NCBI GenBank assembly: GCA_907163375.1 | Contig: CAJQUW010008671.1 | Coordinates: forward strand, 62,001-126,000 | Length of the DNA stretch: 64,000 nt | Origin: Prostheceraeus crozeri | Lineage: Eukaryota; Platyhelminthes; Polycladida; Euryleptidae | Direction: 5' to 3' | Shown here: one piece after another, positions 49,601-57,720 of the stretch | Layout: each line of letters begins with the position of its first letter | Numbering within the stretch: position 1 is the first letter of the stretch | Made by a program: the position numbers and the translations under genes | The notes under the pieces: model-generated | What the model saw: only the letters and a program-made list of their open reading frames with translations | What the model was told of the DNA's origin: nothing | Databases searched by the model: none

Positions 49601-50968
49601 ATGGCGGAAACACCTGCATTATTGGATGCTCGTTACGATGTATTCCAAAGTGATAAAGTCGATGTCTCGAGTACTTCTCAGCATACGAGCGTTCTGACGC
49701 CAGTCAATGGATTGGAAAATCCCGGTACCATTCAATTCACAGTCCCTCGACTAGCCATTCATTGGATGGATGTATGCAATGCCTATTTTCGCGTGGAAGT
49801 ACAACTCATGAAACATGATGCGGCTAAAGGAGCAGACGTGCCATGTGAGTCGTCAGACAAGGCGATTATTATCAACAATACGGCCCACTCCCTCTTTTCC
49901 GACATTACTATCCGCTTGAATGAACGCACCATTGAAGGAGGCAATGACTTGTATTATTTGAGAGCTTACCTTAGCAATCTTTTACAATACACCAATGATG
50001 TGAAGAATACACACATGGTCACACAAGGTTTTACTGTTCCTCAAGTGATGTATGACACGGAGTTTGATGCAGCGAGTAAGACGGTGAAGTCTAAGGCGGT
50101 AGAGTTTACAGATAAAGAGAATGCACTCAATCAAGCCATTCTCAAACAATGGGCAGACCACAAATTTAAACGTACCTTTGACTTTCCCCTGAAATGTAAT
50201 TTGTTCCAACAAGTGATTGCTCTGCCCCCAGGCATGCAACTGGATCTCATTTTCACCTTGAATAAACCGGAATATGCCATTTATGATATGGCACATGCTG
50301 CAGGGACGACCTCTACAAAGTACAGGTTCAAAATCACCTCTTTCCAATTGTATATGCCCATGCTCACACCGAATGCAGAACTGCAATTGAAAACTGCGAA
50401 TCGACGCAAGACAGAAGCCATTTATTATCGCTACAATGGCATGACCGTCCAACGACAAACGATTGAACGTGGAATACAAAAGAAGACGTTTTCCAATGTG
50501 GCCGCTCTATTGAGTCCTAAACTCATCTTTTTCGCTGTTGTTCCCAGTAACTCTTGGTTTGATCCAGGAAGTCGTAAACTCTATTTTGAAAGGCATGGAC
50601 TCTCTCAAGTCACCATGACCACCAATGGAGCCATCATGACAGGAGGCACCATCAATTGCAAAGATGACGTGATTGCCTACAGTCAATTCAATCGTGCGAT
50701 TCAAGTCTATAACACGAATGAATCGTGTGGTATTGATTTAGAGAGTTTTACCAAATACTGTTACTTTATCGCCTTTGACTGTACCTTGGATAAACAAATC
50801 GATAGTGTTCAACCCACCAATACACGTCAATATGGACTGGAATTGCAATTTGAGAATACGACCACGCAAAATATGGATTTATTAATGTTTGTCATTCATG
50901 ACGAACAATTCTCCGTCACACCGGAGAATGCTGTCATCTCCAGTGCGTATATCCCACCCGCTATTTAA
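49601..50968 (+). CDS. MCP: Major capsid protein (double jelly-roll)
   Basis: 455 residues, uninterrupted. Beta-rich throughout: GTIQFTVPRLAIHWMDVCNAYFR (split strands near 50-70), ADLT-like SLFSDITIRLNERTIEGG (~100-117), FDFPLKCNLFQQVIALPPGM, LYMPMLTPNAELQ and a C-terminal AFDCTL / YGLELQFE / LLMFVIHDEQFS block. This is the pattern of Polinton hexon-like capsid proteins, and the gene sits between core-protein and protease genes. It would form the capsid shell together with the penton-like proteins. It shares little obvious sequence with the MCP of element 1, as expected for separate lineages. Confidence 0.78.
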   Translation: MAETPALLDARYDVFQSDKVDVSSTSQHTSVLTPVNGLENPGTIQFTVPRLAIHWMDVCNAYFRVEVQLMKHDAAKGADVPCESSDKAIIINNTAHSLFSDITIRLNERTIEGGNDLYYLRAYLSNLLQYTNDVKNTHMVTQGFTVPQVMYDTEFDAASKTVKSKAVEFTDKENALNQAILKQWADHKFKRTFDFPLKCNLFQQVIALPPGMQLDLIFTLNKPEYAIYDMAHAAGTTSTKYRFKITSFQLYMPMLTPNAELQLKTANRRKTEAIYYRYNGMTVQRQTIERGIQKKTFSNVAALLSPKLIFFAVVPSNSWFDPGSRKLYFERHGLSQVTMTTNGAIMTGGTINCKDDVIAYSQFNRAIQVYNTNESCGIDLESFTKYCYFIAFDCTLDKQIDSVQPTNTRQYGLELQFENTTTQNMDLLMFVIHDEQFSVTPENAVISSAYIPPAI

Positions 50969-50970
50969 GT
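50966..50970 (+). promoter_or_regulatory. TAAGT-class promoter motif overlapping the MCP stop
   Basis: TAAGT, 34 nt before ATG 51000; this spacing is the main reason to place the protease start at 51000. Confidence 0.55.
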
Positions 50971-50999
50971 GTTGGCGCGCATTGACATCATCATAAGAC

Positions 51000-51720
51000 A
51001 TGTTGAAGGAGCCCGAGTATCACGTTCCTCCTATCGCTTGGACACCTCTTTATCAACATCGTCTCATTAAAGCTCAGCGTTGGTTGAATGGGAGACTGGT
51101 TAAGCAACACGGAAATCGAAGGAATCATGCAGGGTATGAATCAATTACAAGAGAAACATTTACTCAATGCCTGCATGTGCGAAGATGATTTTCTCTGTGC
51201 TATTCAGTGTAGTTGTCAAACGTTTGCTCATCGCCTCCTCCAATCTTCTTACGTTCCCTTCCAAGGTGTGTTTCCTGCTGATCTACTTCCTGCTCATTCC
51301 CCGGAATCAAAGACACTTATTGTCAATAGTGATCGCTCTCATCAACCTGGCAAGCATTGGCTGGCCTTTTATCAAAATGCGGATCAACGCGTGTGCGAAT
51401 TCTTTGACTCTTATGGACTCACTCCATCTCACTATCCACATGTTACCGAGTGGTTATCGACAACACCTTATCCTTTAGACTATCGTCGCCCTCTGCGTAT
51501 ACAAGGTCCTAAAGCCTATTGTGGTGCTTACTGTATTTACTTTTTAAACCATCGCCCTTTTAACACGTCTATGGATAAAACACTGACCTTCTTTCGAACA
51601 TTGGATGCTCACGAGAAAGATCAAGAACTCATTAAAACCTACTTGTCCTTCAATGATAAAATTGTCTATTCCTATTTGTATTCTACATTATCCCATGTTT
51701 TGAAGTCAATAAAGAAATGA
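51000..51720 (+). pseudogene. pro: Adenain-like cysteine protease, frame change near its start
   Basis: All catalytic residues are present in the frame 51088-51720 (210 codons): His in GKHWLAFY (~90), Asp in FFDSYG (~107) and Cys in YCGAYC (~145). This frame can start at ATG 51088 (MGDWLSNTEIEGIM). The TAAGT motif, however, points to ATG 51000, whose frame runs smoothly to RWLNG and then needs +1 at the GGG run near 51087 to join the rest. The shorter start would still give a complete protease core, so the gene may be functional as written. It ends with AATAAAG overlapping the stop region. Confidence 0.82.
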
Positions 51721-51873
51721 ATCATGTCAATGATTGTATTTTTATTTCAATGGAATCCTTGAACTTTTTTCAGACAGAGGTTAATACTACAAGGTTTTGT
51801 ACATGAAACAGAGTTCAGTCACTCGTTATAGCACACTATACACTATACACTATACACAGAGCTTTTCCGTGCA
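51721..51873. other. Convergent 3' region with CACTATA repeats
   Basis: Separates the protease (plus) from the RING gene (minus). Short repeats of ACACTATAC lie at about 51831-51858 and no gene is seen. Confidence 0.5.
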
Positions 51874-52368
51874 TCATGCACGATATACAGTGACTGTTGA
51901 AGCTATGTCTTGATCACAAAGGGGACAAGATGACGTTTCAAAGGGAACATAACATGTAGAACACATAACACTATGAGAACATGGTAAAAAGAGAAGGGAC
52001 CGTTCCTGTTTAAAACATTTAACACAGTTCCGTTCACATAATAATTTAAATGTCTCTTCTTCCAATTTCTTTCTAAAGTCACTTTTATGGGTAGAGTTAT
52101 CTGACACATCAGTTGCAAATGTCACTTTTTTCACTCTAGATCGCGCCAATGTCATTGCATTGCAGTGTAGCATGGAGAAATCCTCTATCCACCTACGATC
52201 CAAATGGTGATTCATAGCATGCTCATCGAGATCCATTAGTCGATCCAGTAATTCACCAGCGGTGATCTTTTCACTGAGATGTGTTACAGTTTCTATAGCT
52301 TTGAACGAATATCCAAGGTCTCTTGCGACAACCCACGACGTTGGGATACTAGTCACTGTCCGATTCAT
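51874..52368 (-). CDS. IAP-like protein with UBA-like and C-terminal RING domains
   Basis: Start at ATG 52368 is chosen because the longer frame lies inside the upstream TBP-like gene; 164 residues. After ~10 residues comes a UBA-like helical segment (ARDLGYSFKAIE ... TAGELLDRLMDLDE), as in the middle of cellular IAPs. The C-terminus is a C3HC4 RING: CVKC, FLPCSHSVMCSTC, CPLC, ending DIASTVTVYRA like IAP RINGs. BIR domains are absent. It would be an E3 ubiquitin ligase that could modulate apoptosis or other host pathways, probably acquired from a host. It overlaps the end of the TBP-like gene by about 20 nt. Confidence 0.75.
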   Translation of the reverse strand: MNRTVTSIPTSWVVARDLGYSFKAIETVTHLSEKITAGELLDRLMDLDEHAMNHHLDRRWIEDFSMLHCNAMTLARSRVKKVTFATDVSDNSTHKSDFRKKLEEETFKLLCERNCVKCFKQERSLLFLPCSHSVMCSTCYVPFETSSCPLCDQDIASTVTVYRA

Positions 52369-52924
52369 TGAGGGAATCTCCTTCGAATAGGGATTTGAGA
52401 ATGTCTTCCACCAACGATTCCGCTTCTGCAATCGATAAGACACCCGTCACAATCACACTTCCGTTGGAAAAGAAGGAACAATGTAAATTACCTTTGCGTA
52501 TTAACGTTCCGGGAAACAGCTCGCGCTCGTTGGAAATCACCGATGTCGATGGCAACTGTTGAATGGTTTGCATGCGGTCTTTTGTATAGTTCCATTGACA
52601 TTGAACTGTGCAGGATTTTGTGATTGGGTCGCTCACGTCCAATCCGTAGGGGGCGAGTAATTGGCGCATCTCTTTACAAATACGATCGTAGGTTTCCAGA
52701 GAGTGGTTGCCCAAAATTTGGATACACCCCCGTGGAAAAATCTGTACAGTGACCGAAGAGTTCCATTTCCAATAGACTCGACAAGGGCGTGATGCTCGGT
52801 ATGTGGCCAGAGGGAGTTGCGGTAACAATGTCTGCAGTGGTATTGCGGAGGATGCTCTGAGCTCCACCATGCGGTTGCAGATCCTTGACATCTTTGACAG
52901 CGGGGTGTAGATACCCTTCTTCAT
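52349..52924 (-). CDS. TATA-binding-protein-like factor
   Basis: 191 residues from ATG 52924. It shows the two-fold repeat of TBP. Repeat 1 has VTVQIFPRGCIQILG (~58-72) and a following helix (YDRICKEMRQLLAPYG). Repeat 2 has ERELFPGTLIRKG (~133-145), LHCSFFSNGSVIVTG (~147-161) and a helix (AEAESLVEDIL). The ELFPGLIYR-like and FxSGxVxxTG patterns are signature positions of TBP core repeats. Several DNA-contacting positions differ, so binding specificity may have changed. Its first ~84 codons overlap the 3' end of the polB frame. TATATAAG boxes in this element fit a self-encoded TBP, which is inference. Confidence 0.72.
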   Translation of the reverse strand: MKKGIYTPLSKMSRICNRMVELRASSAIPLQTLLPQLPLATYRASRPCRVYWKWNSSVTVQIFPRGCIQILGNHSLETYDRICKEMRQLLAPYGLDVSDPITKSCTVQCQWNYTKDRMQTIQQLPSTSVISNERELFPGTLIRKGNLHCSFFSNGSVIVTGVLSIAEAESLVEDILKSLFEGDSLNESDSD

Positions 52925-55900
52925 ATAGGCGATGGTTACCGTATGGAAGGCTCTGATTGGGTAAATACCAACACCGCTTGTCCTCCCAGATACTTAAGGC
53001 CTTCTTCACTTGCGTCACCGTTCTCATCTCGTGGTGTTGGGATTGGAGGAGGGTTTGTGACACTGTGGTAATTGAATGTTTTTCGAATGCGTCCACATAA
53101 TTCTGATGTTTCACTTGTCGCTTCTTCGCTTGACACACTCCCTTCATGCGACAGTCGTGGATTTCTTCCTCATTGCCTTTGAGGACAATGTAAGAGTACA
53201 TCTTGGCACTCAAACATACAAACTCCTTCACCCTATCCCCCACACACTCATCCTTGAAACATCCCAAACGATTCGCATTCTCGGTACGTCTCTCTGGATG
53301 ACTCACGGGATAATTTGAGGTATCGAGAACACCTTTCGCCTCCGTATCAATAAAATTTGGGATGTTTTCAAACGAACGCAGCACTTCTTCGCGTGTATAC
53401 CGGCTGCGGACTTTGAGGAAGAAGGAGTCTGTGTCCCCACCAATGAGTTCCACTGAGGTGCACGTCTTGTTGGCTTTCCACTGGTCAAACAGCTTGTACA
53501 TAATAATCTTGCTGTTGTCCAGGATGCATTGCCCGATATAAATGGGCTTGTTCAAGTCTACCTTGGTCTTGCGCACATTCACCACCACGGCTTTGTCGCT
53601 GATGTTGAAGAAGGATTGACAATAGGGATGACGTGTCCATTTGCTAAACAAATTCGGTGATCGTACAAAATAGTGCTTCCCATATTTCCGCACATTCTCC
53701 ATCGTCTTGCCGTACAGTGCGTTCACCATCAACTTGTGGAGATTGCGGCGCATTTTCGTTGTTGCCTTGGCGCGTTCTTGCGTATGGTATTGAACATAGG
53801 GGCGAATATACGGTTCTTGATTGAAGGAGATCCCGTAATGAACCTTGGTGATATGTAAGCCCTTCTCCACATAATACTTGAGAGCAGCGATATGTACCAC
53901 ATACTCTTTGCGATTCTCGTGCGTCATCATTAACTTGTTGGCTGAGTGAAAGGGTCGGTTCCCGTTCAACTCTTGCCATAGCTCTTGCATATAGGGAGAC
54001 ATGTCCTCCCATTTCGCCGTCCCGCGGTAAGGAGCCAATGGTAAATCTTCCGTGGCATCTTGGACGTGTGGGGGATACTCCAAATCGACGCACAGTACAT
54101 GACCCGTGGTGCCATTGACATTGTATCGTCTCACCCATTCGTCGTTGATGTCCACCAAGACCTCCGGTCGTACCCAGGCAAAACAATCCTTCGGCAAAGG
54201 TCCCATCATGGCCGCACCGTATAAATTGTTAGCATCTACATAAAACAGGTGAGTACCTTCTTCTGCTTGCGCGCGGTGCTGATTCACAAATGTCATCCCT
54301 CCACGAATCCCTGCTTCAAACACGCGGTACATATCCACGTCACGCAATTTCTCCAACTTGACCTGTGTCTTTTTAAAGAAAAATGAATAGGTCAAGCCAG
54401 GTGTGCCGAAATAGTGGATGGGGTCCAATGCAGACACGTCGCGTATTTCACTTCGAAAGTGTTCGAAGATGTCTGCGAGCAAGGCTACATCCACTGTCAA
54501 ATAATAGTGGATATAATCTTCAAACGTGCTGCACCCCGTCTCTGTCCACGCCTTTTGTGCCACAGCATACTCATCCTCTTCCAACTCCTTCTCACTCAAA
54601 TCATTGTAAAATGCTTCCTTCGGAGGCAATTGAGTCTCGTGGATACGATCCCAGCAGTCAAAGTATGTATAGGGAAAATATCCTTTCCGAATAGATGTGT
54701 GATCGCAATTCGGATAGACGTTGCTCAATATGTGATTTGAGTGAGGAAAGTCACTGATGGTCGTTGACAAATTGTTTAGAGAGTCTTTCAAAAACTGACA
54801 CGAATCGATGAATCGGAGTTTATATAGGGTATTGGATGGCATGGGAAGAAAGATGGTCACTCCCAACGTCTTGTCTCCTGACACATAAATGGGCTCGATC
54901 TTATACTTGTGATCCAGCTTGGTAAACCCTTGTACAATCACCTGGTGACTGTCATATCCCTTCCAATTGTGAAACAAGATGTTTAATGTGGTCCGGGATT
55001 GACGTCGTCGCAGGTTACATGCATTGCACAGGGTTTGCAGATATTTGCCCGTGATATGATCGTGGTCTCGCACCTTTGTCGTAGGCCCATTCTTTTCACC
55101 TTGCTTCGGGGGTTTCACATCACATCCGCACATGTTACATTGAGCTGTCTGTTCATAGTCCCGCATATCATCCTCCGTCGGCTTCATGTTACTGTTTGTC
55201 GCTTTCATGTGATCAAACATAGACCAGATCACCTGTCTGATGTGTGCAATAAAGGCAGGAATACACTCGTCCCCCTTATGGATCACCACAGATTCTTTCA
55301 TGTCCAGCGCCGGATGCCACACCACATAGGATCCCACATACGCTGCCGTATGCTTCTTGGACACGGCATCAATCATGCTCTCAATGTCCGCATACATCAC
55401 AGCGAGGGGTTGAGTGGTTTTCGCGTGGTCGATAAATTCGTGCGGTTTCGTATCTTCCGGGGTCGTTTCCATCTGAAAAAATCCTCCATCGCATTTGGCT
55501 TGATGCTCCAGACGTTCTTTGTGTGCCATGACCTTTGTCTTTCCATACTTTACGGCCTTCTCGTAGAAATTGAATCGTAAACTACATAACTCACATGTTT
55601 CAAAACGTTTCACTTGTGTTTGGTTCATGTTCCGATACCACATGCGAGCACATTTCTGAAAATCCGTCACGGGAAGAAAATGTCCAGACTGATCCTCCAT
55701 ATCGTACCGCGTCACCATCACCAGATGAACGATGCGTGTGTTCTCCTTCACAGCTTGACGGACCGGGTATAATTGGCCCACAAATCCTTTACCGTCATGT
55801 ACGTGGATACGAACAATGACATTGTTCTTCTTTTCGAACTCCTGAATATCCCGTGTATTCATCAACCCCTCTGACGTCATCATGGAAAAGTCTAGATGAT

Positions 55901-56861
55901 AATACTGGTTCAAATTCAACTTGCGCACTGCAGGAAGTCGATTCTGATAACTGTCATAGGATGTCTTGGTGCGGGAATCAACACGTCCACGTCGAGGAAT
56001 GCGATTGTCTTGGTAGGCAAGTGCATAGAGGACACTGTCTTGAAAACAATGCGATGTATACGTGTTGCGCTCAAACACACATATGCCTTTGCAGAGCTTG
56101 ATATCTCGGTGGATAGGAATCGGTGCGCCCATGCGAAAATTAGGGAAGGAACTTGTTTGAACCAGTAACTCCAACACTTCCTTCACCGCAAATCCTGATC
56201 CGTCTTCTCGATAGTCTTCAATAAATTCTTCAAACTTTGACACAATGTCACCGAACCATGTATCAAAGTTACGTGCTTGGACGCCTTCGTGAATGTATGA
56301 GGGTGTGGTGATGTCTCTCACTTCCTCTTCGCCCGTCGACATATCCATCTTGGCAAACCTGAGTCTCATACTCACAAACACTTTCACGTCCTCGTGGGGG
56401 TGTTGTTGCACAATGACACGATACAAGTCCGCATACATTGAATTCAAATATGTCTTCCATTCATTCGTGGCTTGAGGAGGGGTAAATCGATAATTATGTC
56501 CGCGACCGTCCATGATACGTTCTTCTTCCACAGCTGCACCGCCCTCTTGTATGAACTCAAACAGGTAGGGACACAAATGCTCATCCCATCCTTCCGCTTC
56601 AGCATTCACCACTACATCACAGTAGCGACACCGTCCCACACACGCATGCTTATGGTACGCCTCCACGTCGAAACTTCCGTCGCAATCCAAACACAGCAAG
56701 TCATTGTCGTCGCCATAATTAAACGCGCGGCAATCGTGTTCGTCTCCATACCATTTACAGCATGTCCAACAATAGTTGCGACCCGTCTCCGCTGCTCCAT
56801 GGGCAATACAGTCTTGAAACCGAGAGAAGGACTGACAGCAGAATTCACACGTGTACTGCAT
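52674..56861 (-). CDS. polB: Protein-primed DNA polymerase B
   Basis: 1395 residues, uninterrupted. The N-terminal ~115 residues form a multi-Cys/His module (CEFCCQSF, CWTCCKW, CLDCDGSFDVEAYHKHAC, CRYCD, EHLCPYL). A Polinton-typical middle domain follows. The exonuclease motifs are YADIES (~489), HNWKGYDSH (~630) and YLTVDVALLADIF (~785), with a DHDH HNH-like block between. Polymerase motif A is FYVDANNLYG (~872), motif B VNALYGKTMEN (~1045) and motif C GGDTDSFF (~1142). PolBs of this type usually end soon after the LPYGNHR-like motif. Here the frame continues ~85 more codons over the TBP-like gene. Driven by the TIR TATA box. Confidence 0.95.
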   Translation of the reverse strand: MQYTCEFCCQSFSRFQDCIAHGAAETGRNYCWTCCKWYGDEHDCRAFNYGDDNDLLCLDCDGSFDVEAYHKHACVGRCRYCDVVVNAEAEGWDEHLCPYLFEFIQEGGAAVEEERIMDGRGHNYRFTPPQATNEWKTYLNSMYADLYRVIVQQHPHEDVKVFVSMRLRFAKMDMSTGEEEVRDITTPSYIHEGVQARNFDTWFGDIVSKFEEFIEDYREDGSGFAVKEVLELLVQTSSFPNFRMGAPIPIHRDIKLCKGICVFERNTYTSHCFQDSVLYALAYQDNRIPRRGRVDSRTKTSYDSYQNRLPAVRKLNLNQYYHLDFSMMTSEGLMNTRDIQEFEKKNNVIVRIHVHDGKGFVGQLYPVRQAVKENTRIVHLVMVTRYDMEDQSGHFLPVTDFQKCARMWYRNMNQTQVKRFETCELCSLRFNFYEKAVKYGKTKVMAHKERLEHQAKCDGGFFQMETTPEDTKPHEFIDHAKTTQPLAVMYADIESMIDAVSKKHTAAYVGSYVVWHPALDMKESVVIHKGDECIPAFIAHIRQVIWSMFDHMKATNSNMKPTEDDMRDYEQTAQCNMCGCDVKPPKQGEKNGPTTKVRDHDHITGKYLQTLCNACNLRRRQSRTTLNILFHNWKGYDSHQVIVQGFTKLDHKYKIEPIYVSGDKTLGVTIFLPMPSNTLYKLRFIDSCQFLKDSLNNLSTTISDFPHSNHILSNVYPNCDHTSIRKGYFPYTYFDCWDRIHETQLPPKEAFYNDLSEKELEEDEYAVAQKAWTETGCSTFEDYIHYYLTVDVALLADIFEHFRSEIRDVSALDPIHYFGTPGLTYSFFFKKTQVKLEKLRDVDMYRVFEAGIRGGMTFVNQHRAQAEEGTHLFYVDANNLYGAAMMGPLPKDCFAWVRPEVLVDINDEWVRRYNVNGTTGHVLCVDLEYPPHVQDATEDLPLAPYRGTAKWEDMSPYMQELWQELNGNRPFHSANKLMMTHENRKEYVVHIAALKYYVEKGLHITKVHYGISFNQEPYIRPYVQYHTQERAKATTKMRRNLHKLMVNALYGKTMENVRKYGKHYFVRSPNLFSKWTRHPYCQSFFNISDKAVVVNVRKTKVDLNKPIYIGQCILDNSKIIMYKLFDQWKANKTCTSVELIGGDTDSFFLKVRSRYTREEVLRSFENIPNFIDTEAKGVLDTSNYPVSHPERRTENANRLGCFKDECVGDRVKEFVCLSAKMYSYIVLKGNEEEIHDCRMKGVCQAKKRQVKHQNYVDAFEKHSITTVSQTLLQSQHHEMRTVTQVKKALSIWEDKRCWYLPNQSLPYGNHRLYEEGYLHPAVKDVKDLQPHGGAQSILRNTTADIVTATPSGHIPSITPLSSLLEMELFGHCTDFSTGVYPNFGQPLSGNLRSYL

Positions 56862-56867
56862 GGTTAG

Positions 56868-57138
56868 AATGAGAATGATTTTCTCTGACAGCGCCTTACT
56901 TATATACCTTGCTGTGACTCATCACACGTGCTCGGCGCCGCGTGCTCCGATTGGTGCTCCGTGCTCTTAACCCAAGTGCGCCGATGCGTGGGCGTGTGCT
57001 CCGTTTCCTGTCCTCTTCGCAACCCCGTGCGCCGATGCGTGGGCGTGTGCTCCGATGCGTGGGCGTGTGCTCCGATGCTCGGGGCAAGGTCATGTACTTT
57101 AGTGCAAATGCTGCGGACGGGGGCCAGACTTTGCTACT
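56868..57138 (-). repeat. Right TIR of Polinton 2
   Basis: Reverse complement of the left TIR with an additional CGGAGCACACGCCCACGCAT-type unit (57015-57075 region). The homology ends about seven bases upstream of the polB ATG. Confidence 0.93.
56899..56906 (-). promoter_or_regulatory. polB: TATA box in right TIR (polB promoter)
   Basis: TATATAAG on the minus strand, about 38-45 nt before the polB ATG at 56861. Confidence 0.75.
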
Positions 57139-57144
57139 AACGTT
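57139..57144. repeat. Target-site duplication of Polinton 2, right copy
   Basis: AACGTT directly after the last TIR base; same as 32020-32025. Confidence 0.93.
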
Positions 57145-57720
57145 GTTCTTTGGTACTTCGAGAGTGAACTGGACGGAATTATGAATCGAATTGAAAGTAT
57201 TTAAAATTTTACTACTTTTACTATCGTTAGTAGGGAATGGTCCCAAGATGATGTCATCAATATAGCGCTTGTAAAGACAAGGAGCAATATTATGCGAAAG
57301 AAGTATTTCCAACGCTCTCTGTTCTATGGTAAACATGAATACAACCGAAAACGCTGGTTCAAAATGTGAGACCATTGGACAGCCACTAATTTGTAAATTA
57401 GTTTTATCTTAGTATTGGATTTCATAATAATAGCTAACAAAATTTAAGAAATCTTCGATATCGGCTACTTTGAAGCCATAGTTATCCACGATATTCCAGT
57501 TAGATCTCGCATAACTAACAACAGCATTCATGCCTTCCATTATGGGAATGCTAGTTAGCATTTTTTCACGTCTGATATGAAAGTTTGATTATTGTGAGGT
57601 GAAATTTTAAGAGAATTTAGATATACCTATAAGATCATCCGTACTGCTGATATTAGTAGGAACCAATTTCACAAGTTGGTTGATAATTTTTCTAAGCAGC
57701 CAATCGATCTTGTCGGTCAG
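57145..57720 (-). pseudogene. Penelope-like element, RT part, split by Polinton 2
   Basis: The RT core is recognisable on the minus strand. There is a decayed SLFT-IPI-like motif near 57550, QISGCPM.SHFEPAFS near 57370, and the catalytic YKRYIDDI (about 57260-57285). The connector then reaches the junction at 57145. An in-frame stop near 57405 and codon changes show it was already dead. The rest of the protein is at 31261-32019. Confidence 0.82.

Larger units (their letters stand above)
32026..57138. mobile_element. Polinton/Maverick element 2 (25.1 kb)
   Basis: Begins AGTAGCAAAG and ends CTTTGCTACT, sharing the AGTA...TACT-type termini of element 1, with 6-bp duplications. It has PolB, integrase with chromodomain, A32-type ATPase, adenain-like protease, MCP and penton-like proteins, plus accessory genes. 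Base composition is far less AT-rich than element 1 and none of the GC hairpin mini-elements are seen, so the two are distinct lineages rather than copies of one family. It sits inside a Penelope-like element, which is therefore older at this site. Confidence 0.96.

Noticed and set aside
52936-56475. Long frames on the strand opposite polB, e.g. 54999-55580 plus
   Set aside because: Shadows of the polB gene; no family signature and no promoter.
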